Source: an uncultured Vampirovibrio sp.
GTDB taxonomy: Bacteria; Cyanobacteriota; Vampirovibrionia; Gastranaerophilales; Gastranaerophilaceae
NCBI GenBank assembly: GCA_910577635.1
Contig: CAJTNR010000009.1
Span: forward strand, 8,236 to 72,235
Reading direction: 5' to 3'
DNA: 64,000 nt
Below the pieces are notes generated by a model. That model made no database searches and was not told where the DNA came from. It saw nothing but the letters and a program-made list of their open reading frames with translations. The stretch's first letter is position 1; every line of letters begins with the position of its first letter. Below are positions 40,350-48,589 of this stretch, piece by piece. The position numbers were made by a program, and so were the translations under genes.

Positions 40350-41879
40350 TTATTCTTCTTTTTTATCAGGATGCAGGTAGAAATATTGACATCCATTCCA
40401 CACAAGAATATCGTTTTTAGAAATCTGGCATTTGCCATTAAGACAATCAAGAGTGCCGTCAGGGCACAAAGTAAAGTGCTGGCAGTTTTGACAGGTTTTA
40501 AGAGTCAAACCCTTAGAATTTAACTTATAAGTCATATCCGCCAGAGCATCGTACATTCGAAGGTATGAATCTGTCACAATAAAGCGGTTTCCTTCTCTGT
40601 ATACAACTTTTCTCATACCATCTTCTGAAACAAGGTCAAGTTTTGCAATAAAGTCCTTTTTACCGTTATTAACGACAGCATTAATTGTTGCAGAATTAAT
40701 ATTCTCTTCTTCATAGCAGCTATCTATAATTGAGCGCATTGTAAGATTGTTAATTAAAATCTTTAATTTTTGCCAGGTTAAACACAGAGGATAGAAACCA
40801 AGCCAGAAAATTTCAGCAAACTTCATTCTTGCGATATTAACAGATACGATAAAGTTAATAAATAAAAACAATCCCAGAAGAAAAACTGCTTTTTTTTCAA
40901 TATGATGAGGGAAATAAATTGATAGAATAGCAAGAAAAATAAAACTGAATAATACGATTAAAGAGTTAGGCTTGATTAAAAATAGCAATAATTCTCGAAA
41001 AGCCGAATTTTTAAAAGCAAGATAGGGAAAGTAGTGTACAAATAAAGAAAATTTATTAGAAAAAGAAGGAGAGGAAAAGTCGTAGTTTTTAACATCAACT
41101 GCCGTTATGACATAAGGACAAAAAGTAGACTTTACACCGCTTGCTGCCAATTCTAAAGAAAACTCAAGCATTGAATCTTTATCTTCAATTCCAACATAAC
41201 CTACTTTTTCAAGAGCACTTTTTGTAATAACAAAGTTATCTCCGTCTATAAAAAAAGGAAGGTCAAACATTGTTCTTGCAATATTGTATGTTGCATTGTT
41301 ATATTTTAAATAAGAAGAGATAATTGCATTCTTAATTTTTTTTGAAAGCTGATTTTTAGAGTTAGAAGAAAGTTTTGTCCCGACTAAGACTTCCGAGTTT
41401 AATAAAGACTTGTTAATATTTTCCAGATACCTTTCTCCCACTATGCGATTGGCGCCTAAAAAAACATAAGCATCAAATTGAGAATCCATAAGCATTTTTT
41501 GAAGCAGTAAATTAACCGCTTTATCCTTAGAAAAATAATCAGGATTCTGAATATTGTGAAACTGTGCTCCAATAGCAAAATCGCGTTCTATAGTTGTATC
41601 TGTTTCTTCTTTTTTATAAGCAACATGGACTTCATAGTTCTCTTTTTCATATGTCTGGGTATTTAAAACCTCCAAGAGCCTATCTAGTTCTTTGTCTTTG
41701 TGTGTAGCATAAATCATGACACAAAGTTTGTTTTTATCCTTAATAACGCTTCTTGTTCTTTCCTGCAAGGAGAAAAAGTTATTAATACCCCTTGCCTTCA
41801 AATAGAAAAAAAGCTGATAAATACAGTAAATGAATAAATATATGATTAATAATGTAAATAATGTATCAAATACTATCAT
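40350..41879 (-). CDS. Membrane GT2-like glycosyltransferase with C-terminal Cys cluster
   Basis: 509 residues. One N-terminal TM helix, a GT2-type cytoplasmic domain (CVMIYATHKDKELDRLLEVL; AYVFLGANRIVGERYLENI in place of a DxD strand; FFIDGDNFVITKSALEKVGY), then ~4 TM segments (300-375) as in processive synthases. The usual DxD is weak and no QxxRW is evident, so activity is uncertain. The C-terminal ~90 residues hold a Cys-rich module: CQNCQHFTLCPDGTLDCLNG, KC, then NGCQYF, likely metal-binding. TAAAAT lies 6 nt before the ATG. Confidence 0.65.
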   Translation of the reverse strand: MIVFDTLFTLLIIYLFIYCIYQLFFYLKARGINNFFSLQERTRSVIKDKNKLCVMIYATHKDKELDRLLEVLNTQTYEKENYEVHVAYKKEETDTTIERDFAIGAQFHNIQNPDYFSKDKAVNLLLQKMLMDSQFDAYVFLGANRIVGERYLENINKSLLNSEVLVGTKLSSNSKNQLSKKIKNAIISSYLKYNNATYNIARTMFDLPFFIDGDNFVITKSALEKVGYVGIEDKDSMLEFSLELAASGVKSTFCPYVITAVDVKNYDFSSPSFSNKFSLFVHYFPYLAFKNSAFRELLLFLIKPNSLIVLFSFIFLAILSIYFPHHIEKKAVFLLGLFLFINFIVSVNIARMKFAEIFWLGFYPLCLTWQKLKILINNLTMRSIIDSCYEEENINSATINAVVNNGKKDFIAKLDLVSEDGMRKVVYREGNRFIVTDSYLRMYDALADMTYKLNSKGLTLKTCQNCQHFTLCPDGTLDCLNGKCQISKNDILVWNGCQYFYLHPDKKEE

Positions 41880-41885
41880 AAATGT

Positions 41886-41931
41886 ATTTTATTAAAAATA
41901 GAAATAAAAATCCAGTTTTTTTTGATATAAT
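41886..41931. promoter_or_regulatory. Back-to-back -10 boxes for divergent leaderless genes
   Basis: Minus strand TAAAAT (41886-41891) lies 6 nt before ATG 41879. Plus strand extended TGATATAAT (41923-41931) lies 6 nt before ATG 41938. Neither gene has a Shine-Dalgarno. Confidence 0.5.
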
Positions 41932-41937
41932 TGCACT

Positions 41938-42672
41938 ATGTTAAGTTTTCTGGGTCAATGTGTAATAAACTTTACTAAAGCGCTCAAATATACCATTAAG
42001 GGAAACGTGCGTTTATCAAGCATTCTAGCACAAATCAGCGCAATTGGGTTTGATTCGCTTGGAATTTCTTTATCCATTGTTTTTCTAAGTGCTTGTGTTA
42101 TTGCTCTTCAAGTAGCAAGACAATTCTTAATGTCAGGAGGAGACAGCTACATTGGAGGATTTTTAGCAGTTGCACTAATTCGAGAAATTGCTCCTGGATT
42201 TGCTGCTTTAGCACTTGCTGCAAGAGCGGGAACTGCAATTAGCGCTCAGGTCGCTAACATGCAGGTAACTAATCAAATTGATGCTATTGAAGTTTTAAAA
42301 GTTGATTCTGTGGGATATTTTTTCGCCCCAAGAATAATAGCAGGAGCAATTAGTGTTTTTTGCATTGTCCTTCTGGCTGAATTAACAGGGATTTTAGGAG
42401 GAGCGCTGGTTTCCTATTTTTCAATAGGGCTCCATCCTGTAAGATACTTCAATTCTGTTTGGTTAATGCTTGTTTTAAAAGATATCTGGATAAGTTTATT
42501 AAAAGGACTTGTTTTTGGAGGGCTAATTTCCCTTGTCTGTGCTACTCAAGGCTATCTAACAAGAGGCGGAGCTAAAAATGTCGGAGAATCAACAACTAAA
42601 TCCGCAATAATTTGCACAATTTATATCCTTGCAGCTGATTTAATCATAGACATTCTTTTTTATATGGGATAG
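41938..42672 (+). CDS. mlaE: MlaE-family (YrbE) phospholipid ABC transporter permease
   Basis: 244 residues, about five TM helices. FLMSGGDSYIGGFLAVALIREIAPGFAAL, ARAGTAISAQVANMQVTNQIDAIEV and the VLKDIWISLLKGLVFGGLIS segment are diagnostic of MlaE/TrnA permeases (E-x-x-P and E-I/L-D-A motifs). Would move phospholipids between membranes, supporting a diderm envelope. The ATPase MlaF and the MCE protein MlaD are not in the neighbourhood, so the other subunits lie elsewhere, as in cyanobacteria and plastids. Confidence 0.92.
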   Translation: MLSFLGQCVINFTKALKYTIKGNVRLSSILAQISAIGFDSLGISLSIVFLSACVIALQVARQFLMSGGDSYIGGFLAVALIREIAPGFAALALAARAGTAISAQVANMQVTNQIDAIEVLKVDSVGYFFAPRIIAGAISVFCIVLLAELTGILGGALVSYFSIGLHPVRYFNSVWLMLVLKDIWISLLKGLVFGGLISLVCATQGYLTRGGAKNVGESTTKSAIICTIYILAADLIIDILFYMG

Positions 42673-42780
42673 TTCATATATAGGATTATTAAAAATTTTT
42701 TAAGCAATATAGATGATGATTATAAGCTCTTAAATAAGGTATTCTATCTAGTAAATAGATTTATAGTGGGCAGGATTAGC

Positions 42781-43221
42781 TTGAAAAAATTTAAATTTAC
42801 ACTTGAAGGTGTACTAACAGTAAGGAAAAAGAAACTTGAAGACGAGAGAGTTAAACTCGTTTCACTATTGAATATCTTAAAGGAGCAAAACGAGGTATTA
42901 GAAGCTATGGTTTTCAGATATAATTCCCTAAAAGAAGAAAGCGAAAAACTGACTAAAGAAAACTTTAATCCCCAGATAATAAGCAACTATAACGCTTTTT
43001 CAAACAAACTTTATAATGATATTAACACCCAAAAACAAATTATTGATAAAACAAAAATTGACCTCACAAATAGACGCGAAGTTGTTAAACAGGCTTATAT
43101 TAAAGTTGAAACTTTAGAAAAACTTAAAGAAAAACAAAAAGAAACCTATAAACAAGAGGTTTTACTGGAAGAAATTAAAGAAATGGACGATATTGTAAAC
43201 TCTAAAAGAATTACAGCATAA
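42781..43221 (+). CDS. fliJ: FliJ-like flagellar export chaperone (copy 2)
   Basis: 146 residues from TTG 42781, preceded by CAGGA; an upstream GTG at 42766 adds five residues but the family begins at KKFKFTLEGVLTVRKKKLEDE. The remainder is coiled coil. Lies 14 bp upstream of fliK in the order fliJ-fliK-flgD-flgE used by many bacteria, so this is the better candidate for the main FliJ. No fliI precedes it here. Confidence 0.72.
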   Translation: MKKFKFTLEGVLTVRKKKLEDERVKLVSLLNILKEQNEVLEAMVFRYNSLKEESEKLTKENFNPQIISNYNAFSNKLYNDINTQKQIIDKTKIDLTNRREVVKQAYIKVETLEKLKEKQKETYKQEVLLEEIKEMDDIVNSKRITA

Positions 43222-43235
43222 AAAAGGTGTGTAGA

Positions 43236-44891
43236 ATGGCTATAATAACAGAAAAAATCGATAATTCAATAAACAATCTATTACAAAGTGTAAAAACCCT
43301 GGCAGATCAAAGGGATGCAAAGTCTTTTTCTAATCTTATTAATACACTTAGTGCCAATGTTGAAAAAACACAGAGCAGTTTTGTTACAAAAGCAGCTAAA
43401 ACTAATACAAGTTCAATCAATAAGTATGCACTAAAAGATAACCATAATCAAAGAGTAGATAGAGAAATTAATAAAAACAGCAAAACCGATAATAAATCCA
43501 ATATTGACAACAAAAAAACAGATTCTAAAGCTGAGGTTAAAAATACAGATGATATAGACAATACAACTGTTGATGAAAAACAAGAAATTACAAGCAAGGA
43601 AAAAGAAGAAGTTAAAGAAGCAATTGAGAATTTATTCAATGTTTTAGAGATTGATTTATCACAAGATGAGGAGTTGAAAACAAAAATCGAAGAACTTGTA
43701 TCTAATATTGAAACGATTGAACAAGCCAGTGAAATTTTAAGTAAAGTTGAAGCTATGGTTGAACAATCAAGTTTATCAACAGAAGATAAAGAAGCACTAT
43801 CCAGTGCAGTTGCTTTAATTAATAATTTCAATCAAAAAGATCAAACCTTAGAAACTGAATCTAATTCAAAGGTTCAACCCCCCAATAATCAAGATATTGA
43901 AATAAATTCTAATTCAAAAATTAAAATCGAAACACCCGCAAAAGTGCAAACTTTAGAAGAAGAAAAAATTGCTGATATTGCGAAGGTTTTTGATAAACTT
44001 GCAAAAAATTCTGTCTCTAATAAAGAAGAGCTTGATAGTAAAGCTGAACTAAAACTTGTTGATAAAACACTTGAAACTTCAGCTGAAACTATTCAAGAAA
44101 TTGATATAGAACCAATTGATAATACCAAAAAAGAAAATAACAATCAAAATCAGCAGGAAAGAAAAAATCCAAATAAAGAATCGTTTATTGAAAAAGTTAA
44201 AGAAGAATTAAGGGTTGAATTCAAGAGTCAAAAAATTCCTGCTGAATCAGGAGCATTAAGTGCAAGTGATGAAGTCATTAAAATGGCAATTAATGAAAAA
44301 CCGGATTATACAGTTCAAAGTGCTCCAATTGAAGCACTTTCCAAAAATAGCAAAGGGGTTGATATTAACAATTTATTGAATTTAAAAACAATTAAAAGTG
44401 AAACTTCAAAATTTGATTCTTATAATATTCTTAATCAAATTGGAGATAAACTCTCAGAACTTAAAGACGGTCGGGGACAAAAACTTACAATGATTCTAAG
44501 ACCAAACGACTTAGGGCGTTTATCAATTGAACTTACAACAGGTGCACGCGGGCTTAATGGCTACATTGTCGCTCAGAATGAGGATGTTAGAGCTTACATT
44601 GAAAAAAATATATCGACATTGCAAAAACAACTCTCTGATTCAGGAGTAAATGTTAATAACATTCAAATAAAAACCCAAGGGAGCTCTGACACCACTAACT
44701 GGGAAGGGGCCAATCATCAAGACAGCAAGGAAGAGCCGAAAGACAACAACAATCAAAACCAGCAGCAGAAAAACCAGCAGTTTAATAAAGAAAAACAAGA
44801 AACATTAGCAAATTTATCAAACTACGACCTTAACTACACAAAAGAATTTGCAAATGTATTAAACAAAACAATAAGCTATGAACTAAACTAG
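43236..44891 (+). CDS. fliK: Flagellar hook-length control protein FliK
   Basis: 551 residues from ATG 43236 (AAAGGTG upstream). Long polar, low-complexity, Lys/Glu/Asn-rich ruler region (~40-400) and the FliK C-terminal domain: QKLTMILRPNDLGRLSIELT, GYIVAQNEDVRAYIEKNIST, LQKQLSDSGVNVNNIQIKTQ. Ends with a Gln/Asn-rich tail. Secreted through the flagellar export apparatus and sets hook length. Next to flgD and flgE. Confidence 0.9.
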   Translation: MAIITEKIDNSINNLLQSVKTLADQRDAKSFSNLINTLSANVEKTQSSFVTKAAKTNTSSINKYALKDNHNQRVDREINKNSKTDNKSNIDNKKTDSKAEVKNTDDIDNTTVDEKQEITSKEKEEVKEAIENLFNVLEIDLSQDEELKTKIEELVSNIETIEQASEILSKVEAMVEQSSLSTEDKEALSSAVALINNFNQKDQTLETESNSKVQPPNNQDIEINSNSKIKIETPAKVQTLEEEKIADIAKVFDKLAKNSVSNKEELDSKAELKLVDKTLETSAETIQEIDIEPIDNTKKENNNQNQQERKNPNKESFIEKVKEELRVEFKSQKIPAESGALSASDEVIKMAINEKPDYTVQSAPIEALSKNSKGVDINNLLNLKTIKSETSKFDSYNILNQIGDKLSELKDGRGQKLTMILRPNDLGRLSIELTTGARGLNGYIVAQNEDVRAYIEKNISTLQKQLSDSGVNVNNIQIKTQGSSDTTNWEGANHQDSKEEPKDNNNQNQQQKNQQFNKEKQETLANLSNYDLNYTKEFANVLNKTISYELN

Positions 44892-44903
44892 AAGGATTAA
44901 GAA

Positions 44904-45512
44904 ATGACATCAGTTCACGATCAAATAATTACTAATCAGAATAACTCAACCATAACAAAAGCTGCCCAGCAGCAAAACCAGGTTAAAAGTTCAAGTTCTT
45001 CTATTGCTTCACAAGATTTTTTGTTCTTATTAACCCAGCAGCTCCAATATCAAGACCCTATGAATCCTATGGACAACTCTCAAATGCTTGCGCAAGAAGC
45101 CCAATTTGCAACATTAGAGCAAATGGAAGCACTAACAAGCAATTTTTCAAAATTTTCAAGTGTTTATCAAGCAAACTCTTTACTGGGTCAAACTGTTGAA
45201 GTTGAAGTTGATAATGACACCACCAAAGGTAAAGTTGAGTTTATTGACTATTCAGATGCCAAAGGTGCAAGCGTAAGCATAGAAGGAAAAATGTATCCCT
45301 TAAATAGTATTACTAAGGTTTATCCGCCGGACACTAAAGTTGAAGAAGAATACAGAAACTTTTTTGTTGATGCTGTACTTAATATTGCAGGCAATATTGC
45401 AGATATCGGAAAAAAACTAAACAGTTATCTTGGAATCGAAACCCCCGAAAAACCTGACAGCGGCTCAGACAAAGATACAGATACAGACAATACAACAGAT
45501 ACACAACAATAA
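44904..45512 (+). CDS. flgD: Flagellar hook cap protein FlgD
   Basis: 202 residues. SQDFLFLLTQQLQYQDPMNP and DNSQMLAQEAQFATLEQMEAL are the FlgD N-terminal signature; the middle VEFIDYSDAKGASVSIEGKM resembles the FlgD Ig-like/Tudor region, shorter than in enterics. Acts as scaffold for hook assembly and is discarded afterwards. The C-terminal ~40 residues are Asp/Thr-rich (DTDTDNTTDTQQ). Lies 12 bp after fliK and 14 bp before flgE. Confidence 0.93.
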   Translation: MTSVHDQIITNQNNSTITKAAQQQNQVKSSSSSIASQDFLFLLTQQLQYQDPMNPMDNSQMLAQEAQFATLEQMEALTSNFSKFSSVYQANSLLGQTVEVEVDNDTTKGKVEFIDYSDAKGASVSIEGKMYPLNSITKVYPPDTKVEEEYRNFFVDAVLNIAGNIADIGKKLNSYLGIETPEKPDSGSDKDTDTDNTTDTQQ

Positions 45513-45526
45513 AGAAAGGATATATA

Positions 45527-46930
45527 ATGACACAAGCATTATTTACGTCTATGACAGGCATGAATGCTGGAACAGAGCAATTGACAGTTGTTTCTGATAA
45601 TGTTGCAAATATGAACACAACAGCATACAAAACCTCCCGTGTTGATTTTCAAGACATCTGGTACCAAACACAAACAACCGGTACAAACTCAACCAAAGTA
45701 ATGGGAGGAACGAACCCATATCAGGTTGGTGTTGGTGTTCAAACTTCAGCGATTACCAAAAACTTTACTGCTTCAACAACAAATACAACAGGAAGAACAG
45801 AAGATATGGCACTAACCGGTAATGGCTGGTTTACAGTAATGAACTCAGATGGAGAAGTACTATTTACAAGAGACGGCACTTTTTCTCTGGATGAAAACGG
45901 ATACTTGTGTACCGCAAATGGCTGCAAAGTTCTAGGGATGAGCCAAATGGAATCCTTAGCAAGTTCAACCACTCCAATTAGAATTCCTACAGCAATTAAA
46001 GTGGTTGAAAACGGAACAGAAGCAGGAAAACTGGGCAATATGAAACCAACTGAGCTAAACGGGCTTGGTGCAACATATGCCGATGTTGGTATTACAAGCG
46101 GAAAATTTACAGTTGTCGTAGTGGAAAATGGTGTTAAAACTCCAATGACAATTGATCTGGGAGATACGACCGCTCAAACAATGGAGCAGATAAGAGCTAA
46201 CATTCAAGCTCAATCAGGAGGAAAATTCAATGTTTCTTTCCAAGATGGTGCAATGTCATTCCAAATTGCCCCTGGAGTAACAGAACTCCAATTTGAAAGC
46301 ATTCCTGAAAAAGATGGAGGCTCCAATTTTGTTGAAGTAACTCAAATTGGTTCAGCTTCTAATTTAAACGGGGCTTTTAATTCCCGTGTTCTTAACTACA
46401 CAGCAACAATCAGCCAGGTTGACAATGTAACAGCTGATACAACTCATCTTTATAAGAGTTTTTCAGTTGGAAAAGACGGTCTAATTTCAGTTACATATGG
46501 CGATGGATCAATTCTGAGCATTAAAGCAAATGATGACGGATCAACCTACTTCACCTATCAGGATCCAAGCGGAATTATAATTGATGGAAACACAGCTAAC
46601 TCAGATGATGCATCATTATATGTTGATCCCAATGTTACAACAAAATCAAGCATGCAAATGCAGTTTGCAAAAGTAACAAATGACTCAGGTCTTGTTGCAC
46701 AAGGGAACAACATGTACACCGCAGGTCCTAATGCAGGACAGGTTGTCTACACTGCTGCTAACACAAACGGGGTTGGAGCAGTTGTAACAGGAGCACTTGA
46801 ATCTTCCAATGTTGACTTAGCTCAGCAATTCTCTAACATGATTCTTGCTCAAAGATTAGTGCAGGCTAATTCTCAAGTATTCTCAGGCGCTAATAGTCTA
46901 TTAGAAACTCTCGTTTATCTTGGCAAATAA
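45527..46930 (+). CDS. flgE: Flagellar hook protein FlgE
   Basis: 467 residues. N-terminal TSMTGMNAGTEQLTVVSDNV and ANMNTTAYKTSRVDFQDIWY, then MALTGNGWFTVMNSDGEVLF, and C-terminal ALESSNVDLAQQFSNMILAQ...FSGANSLLETLVYLGK, the full set of hook-protein landmarks. Size is between short Bacillus FlgG/E and longer enteric forms. Last gene of fliJ-fliK-flgD-flgE; a GC-rich terminator follows. Confidence 0.95.
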   Translation: MTQALFTSMTGMNAGTEQLTVVSDNVANMNTTAYKTSRVDFQDIWYQTQTTGTNSTKVMGGTNPYQVGVGVQTSAITKNFTASTTNTTGRTEDMALTGNGWFTVMNSDGEVLFTRDGTFSLDENGYLCTANGCKVLGMSQMESLASSTTPIRIPTAIKVVENGTEAGKLGNMKPTELNGLGATYADVGITSGKFTVVVVENGVKTPMTIDLGDTTAQTMEQIRANIQAQSGGKFNVSFQDGAMSFQIAPGVTELQFESIPEKDGGSNFVEVTQIGSASNLNGAFNSRVLNYTATISQVDNVTADTTHLYKSFSVGKDGLISVTYGDGSILSIKANDDGSTYFTYQDPSGIIIDGNTANSDDASLYVDPNVTTKSSMQMQFAKVTNDSGLVAQGNNMYTAGPNAGQVVYTAANTNGVGAVVTGALESSNVDLAQQFSNMILAQRLVQANSQVFSGANSLLETLVYLGK

Positions 46931-46943
46931 TATCCCATAACCT

Positions 46944-46978
46944 AAAATCCCCTCCTTGATGCCGGAGGGGATTTTTTT
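46944..46978 (+). terminator. Terminator after flgE
   Basis: AAAATCCCCTCC (46944-46955), loop TTGATGCC, GGAGGGGATTTT (46964-46975), then more T. The convergent glutaredoxin gene ends next to it. Confidence 0.92.
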
Positions 46979-47234
46979 ATTCAAAACTAATTAAATTATT
47001 GTTGTATTTTTCCATTAAATCGCTATATCCGCCAATATTTACATCATCTATAATAATTTGAGGAAAAGTAGCTAGACAAGGAAGATTATACTTTTTTGTC
47101 AATTCTTTTCTTTTTTCCTCCTCTGTATCATCACAGGGGATTTCCGTGTATGGAATTTTGTGCTCATCTAGAAAAATTTTTGTTTTCTGACAATAAGGGC
47201 AGTAATCAAGAGTGTAAATTTCAACTTTTTTCAT
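46977..47234 (-). CDS. Glutaredoxin-like protein
   Basis: 85 residues, the GrxC size. Redox site C12-P-Y-C15 in DYCPYCQKTK, cis-Pro loop ATFPQIIID, and GGYSDLMEKY glutathione-binding end. A thiol-disulphide oxidoreductase in the cytoplasm. The start overlaps the upstream TPR gene by 14 bp. Whether it uses glutathione or is reduced by TrxB is unknown. Confidence 0.9.
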   Translation of the reverse strand: MKKVEIYTLDYCPYCQKTKIFLDEHKIPYTEIPCDDTEEEKRKELTKKYNLPCLATFPQIIIDDVNIGGYSDLMEKYNNNLISFE

Positions 47235-47691
47235 TTTTTATCCTATCTAAAACTTGTCTAATACTTACTTTCTCATCTTTCGGTATATCCAATTTCAGAT
47301 AGTCTTCAAAATATTCAACGGCTGAAACCTTGTCATTCCTTGAAAGAAACAAAATCCCCAGTGTTTTATAAGCAAGAGGAAATTTTTCTTGAAGCATGAT
47401 AGCTTTTAAACAAGCGCCAATCGCTTTATCAATTTGTCCATCTGCTTGGTAAGCCTCAGCTAACATATAATAAACTAAATGGTTTCTTATCTTATCTGCT
47501 ACTAATTCTAAATTAGAAACAGCACCAGGGTAATTACCCAGCTCCATAAATATTCGGGCTAATTCGTAATTGTAGTCAATGTTATCAGGTTCTTCATCTG
47601 CTGCGATTTGAAGCAGCTCCAGAGCATCATCAAACCTGCAATCAGCGATCAGTTCTCTTATATAATCAATTCTTGATAATTCTTGAGCCAT
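47221..47691 (-). CDS. TPR-repeat protein
   Basis: 156 residues from ATG 47691. Around four tetratricopeptide repeats: CRFDDALELLQIAADEEPDN, YNYELARIFMELGNYPGAVS, YYMLAEAYQADGQIDKAIGA, AYKTLGILFLSRNDKVSAVE. No signal peptide, so a cytoplasmic protein-protein scaffold. A TTG 18 bp upstream is rejected because TGTAATAAT lies 6 nt before the ATG and would overlap that start. Overlaps the glutaredoxin gene. Confidence 0.8.
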   Translation of the reverse strand: MAQELSRIDYIRELIADCRFDDALELLQIAADEEPDNIDYNYELARIFMELGNYPGAVSNLELVADKIRNHLVYYMLAEAYQADGQIDKAIGACLKAIMLQEKFPLAYKTLGILFLSRNDKVSAVEYFEDYLKLDIPKDEKVSIRQVLDRIKNEKS

Positions 47692-47697
47692 AGTTTT

Positions 47698-47706
47698 ATT
47701 ATTACA
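47698..47706 (-). promoter_or_regulatory. Extended -10 before the TPR gene
   Basis: Minus strand TGT-AATAAT, then AAAACT and ATG 47691; leaderless geometry as at other genes in this window. Confidence 0.4.
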
Positions 47707-47789
47707 CAAAAATAAAATTTTAATATATCTTTCTTGCCAATTAATTTCTACCGTGGTTTAATTAAGAAAAAGATATTAAGGAAGAATTT

Positions 47790-48581
47790 ATGTCGGGACA
47801 TTCTAAATGGGCCAATATTAAAAGGAAAAAAGCAAAAGTTGACGCTGTTAGGGGAGTCAATTTTGCAAAATTTTCAAGAGAGATTATAATAGCAGCAAAA
47901 ATCGGAGGTCCTGACCTGCAGGGAAACTTTAGATTAAGAACTGCTGTTGAAAAAGCAAAAGCCGGTGGCCTTCCTAATGACACAATTAAAAGAGCAATTG
48001 ATAAAGGCTCTGGTAATTCACAAAGTTCAAATTTCGAAGAAATTACCTATGAAGGATACGGAGCGGGAGGAGTTGCAGTTTTTATTGAAGCTGCAACAGA
48101 TAACAGAAACAGAACAGCAGGAGATATTAGAAGCTACTTTACCAAATTCGGTGGTAATTTAGGAGAAAATGGCTGTGTGGGCTGGATTTTTGAACCCTTT
48201 GGTCTTATTGCAATTGATAAACCAAAAGAAGTATCTAAAAGAGATAAGGAAATATCAAAACAATTCGACTTTGACACTCTTTTTGAAGACTCAATCGCCT
48301 TTGATCCTGTTGATGTCTATCAAGATGAGGATGAAAACGATTATCGAATTAAAACTACTCCTGAAAATTTGGAAAATACCGCAAATGGTCTTGAAAAACT
48401 GGGCTATAGCATAAAAAGTGCAGACTTGACAAGAATCCCTTCTAATTCGTGTCAAATTACAGATAGTGCTATTGCTAAAAAAATTGTTCTTTTGCTTGAA
48501 AAACTGGATGAGCATGATGATATTCAAAATGTCTATTCCAATTTTGAAGCAGATGATGAACTTCTGGATTCACTTGATTGA
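47790..48581 (+). CDS. yebC: YebC/PmpR-family regulator
   Basis: 263 residues. SGHSKWANIKRKKAKVDAVRG and FAKFSREIIIAAKIGGPD open every member of this family; later GLPNDTIKRAIDKGSG, YEGYGAGGVAVFIEAATDNR and GENGCVGWIFEPFG. Known either as a transcription factor or, in recent work, a ribosome-associated factor relieving stalls. AAGGAAG precedes the ATG. The downstream membrane gene starts about 8 bp after the stop. Confidence 0.95.
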   Translation: MSGHSKWANIKRKKAKVDAVRGVNFAKFSREIIIAAKIGGPDLQGNFRLRTAVEKAKAGGLPNDTIKRAIDKGSGNSQSSNFEEITYEGYGAGGVAVFIEAATDNRNRTAGDIRSYFTKFGGNLGENGCVGWIFEPFGLIAIDKPKEVSKRDKEISKQFDFDTLFEDSIAFDPVDVYQDEDENDYRIKTTPENLENTANGLEKLGYSIKSADLTRIPSNSCQITDSAIAKKIVLLLEKLDEHDDIQNVYSNFEADDELLDSLD

Positions 48582-48589
48582 TAGGTTGT

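Noticed and set aside
43448..43831. 127-residue minus-strand frame inside fliK
   Set aside because: Serine/leucine-rich shadow of the low-complexity FliK ruler region.
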